A stretch of DNA of 8,309 nucleotides. Source: an uncultured Oscillospiraceae bacterium (GTDB taxonomy: Bacteria; Bacillota; Clostridia; Oscillospirales; Oscillospiraceae). The position numbers and the translations under genes are program-made. Numbering within the stretch: the stretch's first letter is position 1; each line of letters opens with the position of its first letter. Positions 5,969 through 8,309 of the stretch are shown here, piece after piece. Location: positions 1 through 8,309 of the forward strand of contig CAKTMQ010000069.1 of assembly GCA_934573945.1 (NCBI GenBank). The letters run 5' to 3'. The notes under the pieces are model-generated. The model had not been told where the DNA came from, did not search any database, and worked only from the letters and a program-made list of their open reading frames with translations.

Positions 5969-6001
5969 CAGGCGGTTCCGGTATGGAACCGCCTGTTTTT
6001 T
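5969..6001 (+). terminator. Orphan intrinsic terminator on the plus strand
   Basis: An 11-bp GC-rich stem (CAGGCGGTTCC at 5969-5979 with 5985-5995), loop GGTAT, followed at once by six T (5996-6001). It reads in the plus direction, but no plus-strand gene lies upstream: the region back to 5715 is noncoding and the LysR gene is on the other strand. The obgE promoter lies downstream of it, so it does not end or attenuate the obgE transcript started there. It implies a short plus-strand transcript, or a barrier to antisense transcription. Confidence 0.85.
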
Positions 6002-6104
6002 GCGGGGAGCGCGGAGAGGGAGGAGGCGGGTACTTGAAATCTTGAACCGCAGCTGCCCGCTCACCTTGCTCTATCCGCCACTGGCGGCCTCGGTGCGCTT
6101 CCCC

Positions 6105-6133
6105 TTGACGCGCCGGGCATTTTCCGATAAAAT
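6105..6133 (+). promoter_or_regulatory. obgE: Promoter of obgE
   Basis: TTGACG (6105-6110) and TAAAAT (6128-6133) are each one mismatch from the sigma-A consensus and are separated by exactly 17 bases. The predicted leader is about 47 bases and carries the GAGGT ribosome-binding site 8 bases before the ATG at 6187. Confidence 0.8.
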
Positions 6134-6186
6134 AGGTTATACTGGATGTAAAAGGCACATTTTTCAGATACAGCGAGGTACACACC

Positions 6187-7467
6187 ATGGCAAATGGATT
6201 TATTGACAAAGCGCGGATCACCGTGCGTGCCGGCAACGGCGGCAACGGTGCAGTGGCATTTCACCGCGAAAAATACATTGCGGCAGGCGGCCCCGACGGC
6301 GGCGACGGCGGTGACGGCGGCTCGATCATCCTGAAGGTGGACGACAATATGTCCACCCTGATGGACTTCCGTTACAAGCGCAAATATGTGGCCGGCAACG
6401 GCGTGGATGGCCAAGGCGGCCGGAAGTCCGGCAAGGACGGCGAGAGCCTGACCATCCGGGTGCCCCGTGGCACGCTGGTGCGGGATGCGGAGAGCGGCGA
6501 GATCATCAAGGATATGTCCGACGACGCCCCCTACGTGCTGTGCAAGGGCGGCCGGGGCGGCTGGGGCAACCAGCACTTTGCCACGCCCACCCGTCAGGTG
6601 CCCCGCTTTGCCAAGGCAGGTCTGCCCGGCGAGAGCCACGATGTGGTGCTGGAACTGAAGCTGTTGGCGGACGTGGGGCTGGTAGGCTTCCCAAACGTGG
6701 GCAAGTCCACGCTGCTCAGCGTGGTCACCAAGGCGCATCCCAAGATCGCCAACTACCATTTTACCACCCTGTACCCCAATCTGGGCGTGGTGTATGTGGA
6801 CGAGGGCGTCAGCTTCGTTATGGCGGATATTCCCGGCATTATTGAGGGCGCCAGCGAGGGCGCCGGCCTGGGGCACGACTTCCTCCGGCATATCGACCGC
6901 TGCCGCCTGCTGGTGCATCTGGTGGATGTGTCCGGCAGCGAAGGGCGCGATCCCATCGCCGATTTTGACGCCATCAACGCAGAGCTGAAGGAGTACAGCC
7001 CGGAGCTGGCCACCCGCCCGCAGATCGCCGTGGCCAACAAAACGGATCTGCTGCCGGACACAGAGCAGCTGGAGGCATTCCGCTCCCATGTGGAATCGCT
7101 GGGCTACGAATTCTTTGCCATGTCCGCCGCCACCCATCAGGGTACCCGGGAGCTGGTACAGCATATTGCCCAGCGATTGAGTGAGCTGCCGCCCGTCACG
7201 GTCTATGAACCGGAATACACACCCAGACCGCCGGAGGTGGACACCTCCGAACCGCTGCACATCGAACGGGACGACAACACCTGGCTGGTGGAAGGCCCCT
7301 GGCTCCAGCGGCTCATGGGCAACATCAATTTCTCCGACTACGAAAGCCGGATGTACTTCGATAAGATGCTGCGTCAGAGCGGTCTGTTCGACCAGCTGGA
7401 GGCCATGGGTATTCAGGATGGCGACATCGTCAGTATGTACGATCTGGAATTCGAGTATCAGCGCTGA
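6187..7467 (+). CDS. obgE: GTPase ObgE/CgtA (Obg)
   Basis: A 426-residue Obg-family GTPase, matching the 428 residues of B. subtilis Obg. It assists late 50S ribosome assembly and links GTP/ppGpp state to growth and, in spore formers, sporulation. Residues 1 to about 157 are the glycine-rich Obg fold (VRAGNGGNGAVAFHREKYI, GGPDGGDGGDGG, KGGRGGWGN). The G domain follows: G1 GFPNVGKS (167-174), switch I FTTLYPN (192-198), G3 DIPG (214-217), G4 NKTD (284-287) and G5 SAA (313-315). Residues from about 350 to the end form the Obg C-terminal (OCT) domain with VEGPWLQRLMGNINF. All catalytic motifs are intact. In many Firmicutes obg follows rplU-rpmA; here it has its own promoter and stands apart from ribosomal genes. 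A terminator follows 12 bp after the stop, and a small gene begins just past it. A long minus-strand frame across this gene is a composition artefact. Confidence 0.98.
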   Translation: MANGFIDKARITVRAGNGGNGAVAFHREKYIAAGGPDGGDGGDGGSIILKVDDNMSTLMDFRYKRKYVAGNGVDGQGGRKSGKDGESLTIRVPRGTLVRDAESGEIIKDMSDDAPYVLCKGGRGGWGNQHFATPTRQVPRFAKAGLPGESHDVVLELKLLADVGLVGFPNVGKSTLLSVVTKAHPKIANYHFTTLYPNLGVVYVDEGVSFVMADIPGIIEGASEGAGLGHDFLRHIDRCRLLVHLVDVSGSEGRDPIADFDAINAELKEYSPELATRPQIAVANKTDLLPDTEQLEAFRSHVESLGYEFFAMSAATHQGTRELVQHIAQRLSELPPVTVYEPEYTPRPPEVDTSEPLHIERDDNTWLVEGPWLQRLMGNINFSDYESRMYFDKMLRQSGLFDQLEAMGIQDGDIVSMYDLEFEYQR

Positions 7468-7478
7468 CCGCATAAATG

Positions 7479-7516
7479 ACACCTCCGCCGTACACACTAG
7501 CGGCGGAGGTGTTTTT
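7479..7516 (+). terminator. obgE terminator whose 3' arm contains the next gene's ribosome-binding site
   Basis: Arms 7479-7490 (ACACCTCCGCCG) and 7501-7512 pair perfectly over 12 bp around a 10-base loop, followed by a T run (7512-7516). It is a strong intrinsic terminator 12 bp after the obgE stop. The 3' arm carries GGAGGT, which is the Shine-Dalgarno of the small gene starting at 7518, and the 5' arm carries the complementary ACCTCC. Folding therefore both stops transcription and hides the ribosome-binding site. Confidence 0.88.
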
Positions 7517-7517
7517 C

Positions 7518-7697
7518 ATGAAATATGCAGCAGATCTCACTGATCTTCTCAACAACGATCCCCAGGCCTATACCTACTTCTACTCCCTGCCCGCTCAGGC
7601 ACAGACCGACCTGCGTAAGCGGGACATCCGCTGTATGGAGGAGCTGAAGGCAGCTACGGCGGATCTGGCCTATACCGACCGCCCCCAGGCTTTTTAA
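7518..7697 (+). CDS. Small hypothetical protein, 59 residues
   Basis: A short acidic-to-neutral cytosolic protein without signal peptide or membrane segment. It begins MKYAADLTDLLNNDPQAYTY, continues FYSLPAQAQTDLRKRD, and looks mostly helical. Codon use matches the neighbouring genes. The ATG at 7518 has GGAGGT with a 7-base spacer; the same frame is open to an ATG at 7476, but that start has no Shine-Dalgarno and would translate through the terminator hairpin. The pattern of a short N-terminal helix, AY-x-YFYSLP and a polar helix resembles small uncharacterised proteins I associate with Oscillospiraceae, but I cannot name a family. No separate promoter is evident between obgE and this gene, so expression may depend on read-through of the obgE terminator. 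Its own terminator is at 7722-7753. Confidence 0.7.
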   Translation: MKYAADLTDLLNNDPQAYTYFYSLPAQAQTDLRKRDIRCMEELKAATADLAYTDRPQAF

Positions 7698-7721
7698 CCT
7701 TCGGCGGTTCTGCAGGCATAG

Positions 7722-7753
7722 AAAAATGACCGGTCTCCGACCGGTCATTTTTT
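7722..7753. terminator. Bidirectional terminator between the small gene and the ABC ATPase gene
   Basis: Arms 7722-7735 and 7739-7752 pair over 14 bp (AAAAATGACCGGTC with its complement) around the 3-base loop TCC, with six T on the plus side (7748-7753) and A:T pairs giving a T run in the minus direction too. It lies 24 bp after the small gene's stop and 14 bp beyond the stop of the convergent ATPase gene. Confidence 0.92.
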
Positions 7754-7766
7754 ATCGCATAGAGCT

Positions 7767-8309
7767 TTAGAATTCCAGATTCTTTTCCGTCTCTTTGCTG
7801 AACACGTGCGCCACGTTGCCGCCGAAGATCATGTTGACCTCGCTGCCCATGGGGAAGTGGGCGGCATTGCCGTTGGTGGGCACGATGACCACCACATCCT
7901 TGCCGTTGGTAGAGACGTGCAGGTGGACAGAGGAACCCATCAGTTCGCTGACATCCACCGTGCCCTTGACGCCGTCGGCACACAGCATGATATGATCGGG
8001 ACGGACACCCAGCACCACATCCTGCTCCGGTACATTCTTGGCGGCCAGACGCGCCTGCTTGTCCTCTGCCAGTTCCACGGTGATGCCATCCAGTGTCACG
8101 GCGTATTTACCGTTCTGCTTGATGAGCCGTGCGTCGAACAGGTTCATCTGGGGCGTGCCGATGAAGCCGGCTACAAACAGATTGGCGGGATGGTCGAACA
8201 CTTCCTGAGGCGTACCGATCTGCTGGATGAAACCGTCCTTCATGATGACGATGCGGTCGCCCAGCGTCATGGCCTCCGTCTGGTCATGGGTGACGTAGAC
8301 AAAGGTGGT
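7767..8309 (-). CDS. Sugar ABC transporter ATP-binding protein, MsmX/UgpC/MalK type (N-terminus beyond window)
   Basis: The last 180 residues of a carbohydrate-importer ATPase; the frame is open at base 8309, so the Walker A, signature and Walker B motifs lie outside. The visible part starts [20 protein letters not shown], holding the H-loop histidine (residue 8 of the visible part), then [31 protein letters not shown], the standard end of the MalK/UgpC nucleotide-binding domain. The remainder is the regulatory MOP/TOBE-like region with VLGVRPDHI and [13 protein letters not shown]. Such proteins are usually about 360-380 residues, so about half is present. An ATG at 8270 is internal, not the start. 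ATPases of this class are often encoded apart from, and shared by, several sugar importers (MsmX in B. subtilis, MsmK in streptococci). Service to the importer at the left end of the window is possible but not shown. Confidence 0.92.
   Translation of the reverse strand, partial: TTFVYVTHDQTEAMTLGDRIVIMKDGFIQQIGTPQEVFDHPANLFVAGFIGTPQMNLFDARLIKQNGKYAVTLDGITVELAEDKQARLAAKNVPEQDVVLGVRPDHIMLCADGVKGTVDVSELMGSSVHLHVSTNGKDVVVIVPTNGNAAHFPMGSEVNMIFGGNVAHVFSKETEKNLEF

Larger units (their letters stand above)
5776..6104. other. Noncoding stretch between the LysR-type and obgE promoters
   Basis: About 330 bp with no convincing gene. The left part (to about 5900) is AT-rich compared with everything around it. 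It contains the dyad at 5841-5855, a 14-bp hairpin at 5902-5935, a strong plus-strand terminator at 5969-6001, and a small dyad at 6075-6087 (CCGCCA-C-TGGCGG). A minus-strand frame of 45 codons (5933 to 5796) has GAGGAGG 9 bases before its ATG, but its codon use is unlike the neighbours and I do not call it. I see no T-box, known riboswitch or tRNA-like fold. Confidence 0.5.

Noticed and set aside
6002..6186. Possible riboswitch, T-box or attenuator ahead of obgE
   Set aside because: The promoter at 6105-6133 leaves a leader of only about 47 bases with no stem followed by a T run and no recognisable motif.
6061..7497. 478-codon open frame on the minus strand opposite obgE
   Set aside because: ObgE is certain in the other strand. 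The antisense product is a His/Ala/Gly-rich composition artefact that also runs across the obgE promoter and terminator.
1..8309. Mobile element, CRISPR array, tRNA or rRNA, or defence system
   Set aside because: No transposase or integrase motifs, regularly spaced direct repeats, cloverleaf folds or ribosomal RNA stretches were seen on either strand.

Overview
The window looks like chromosomal DNA from a GC-rich, Gram-positive, anaerobic Firmicute, most likely a gut Oscillospiraceae/Ruminococcaceae-type Clostridium. The basis is the purine-rich Shine-Dalgarno sequences, the intrinsic terminators with long U tracts, consensus-like sigma-A promoters, a lipoprotein sugar-binding protein beside a LacI regulator, a MsmX/UgpC-type ATPase, and a streptococcal-style MutX Nudix protein. 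No species is claimed. Gene content is ordinary housekeeping and accessory metabolism. I see no mobile element, CRISPR array, tRNA, rRNA, phage gene or obvious defence system.

Layout. (a) 1-2020, minus strand: a LacI-family repressor gene (898-1911) followed by a lipoprotein carbohydrate-binding protein gene (770 down to 1, cut by the window edge). The repressor gene has a near-consensus promoter with two operator-like dyads just after the predicted start of transcription. A perfect 24-bp palindrome lies between the repressor and the transporter gene. (b) 2095-3307: a MutX-like Nudix hydrolase (minus) and a YgjP-type zinc metallopeptidase (plus), diverging from interleaved promoters and each followed by an intrinsic terminator. 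(c) 3384-5775, minus strand: a LysR-type regulator followed 60 bp later by a two-domain transferase (DUF2156/LPG-synthase-C-like plus GNAT), probably one transcription unit. (d) 5776-6186: a noncoding stretch holding a dyad that fits a LysR box, a 14-bp hairpin, an orphan plus-strand terminator with no gene in front of it, and the obgE promoter. (e) 6187-7697, plus strand: the GTPase ObgE, then a 59-residue small protein whose ribosome-binding site is buried in the obgE terminator hairpin. (f) 7767-8309, minus strand: the C-terminal part of a sugar-ABC ATPase, cut by the window edge.

How the parts relate. The binding protein on the left presumably works with membrane permeases outside the window. 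The ATPase on the right is of the kind that is often shared among several sugar importers, so it could serve that importer, but nothing in the window proves this. Starts for LacI, the transferase, LysR, YgjP and the small protein were set from Shine-Dalgarno spacing and are shorter than the maximal open frames. The points most worth a second look are the small gene behind the obgE terminator, the orphan terminator at 5969-6001, and the operator architecture of the LacI locus.
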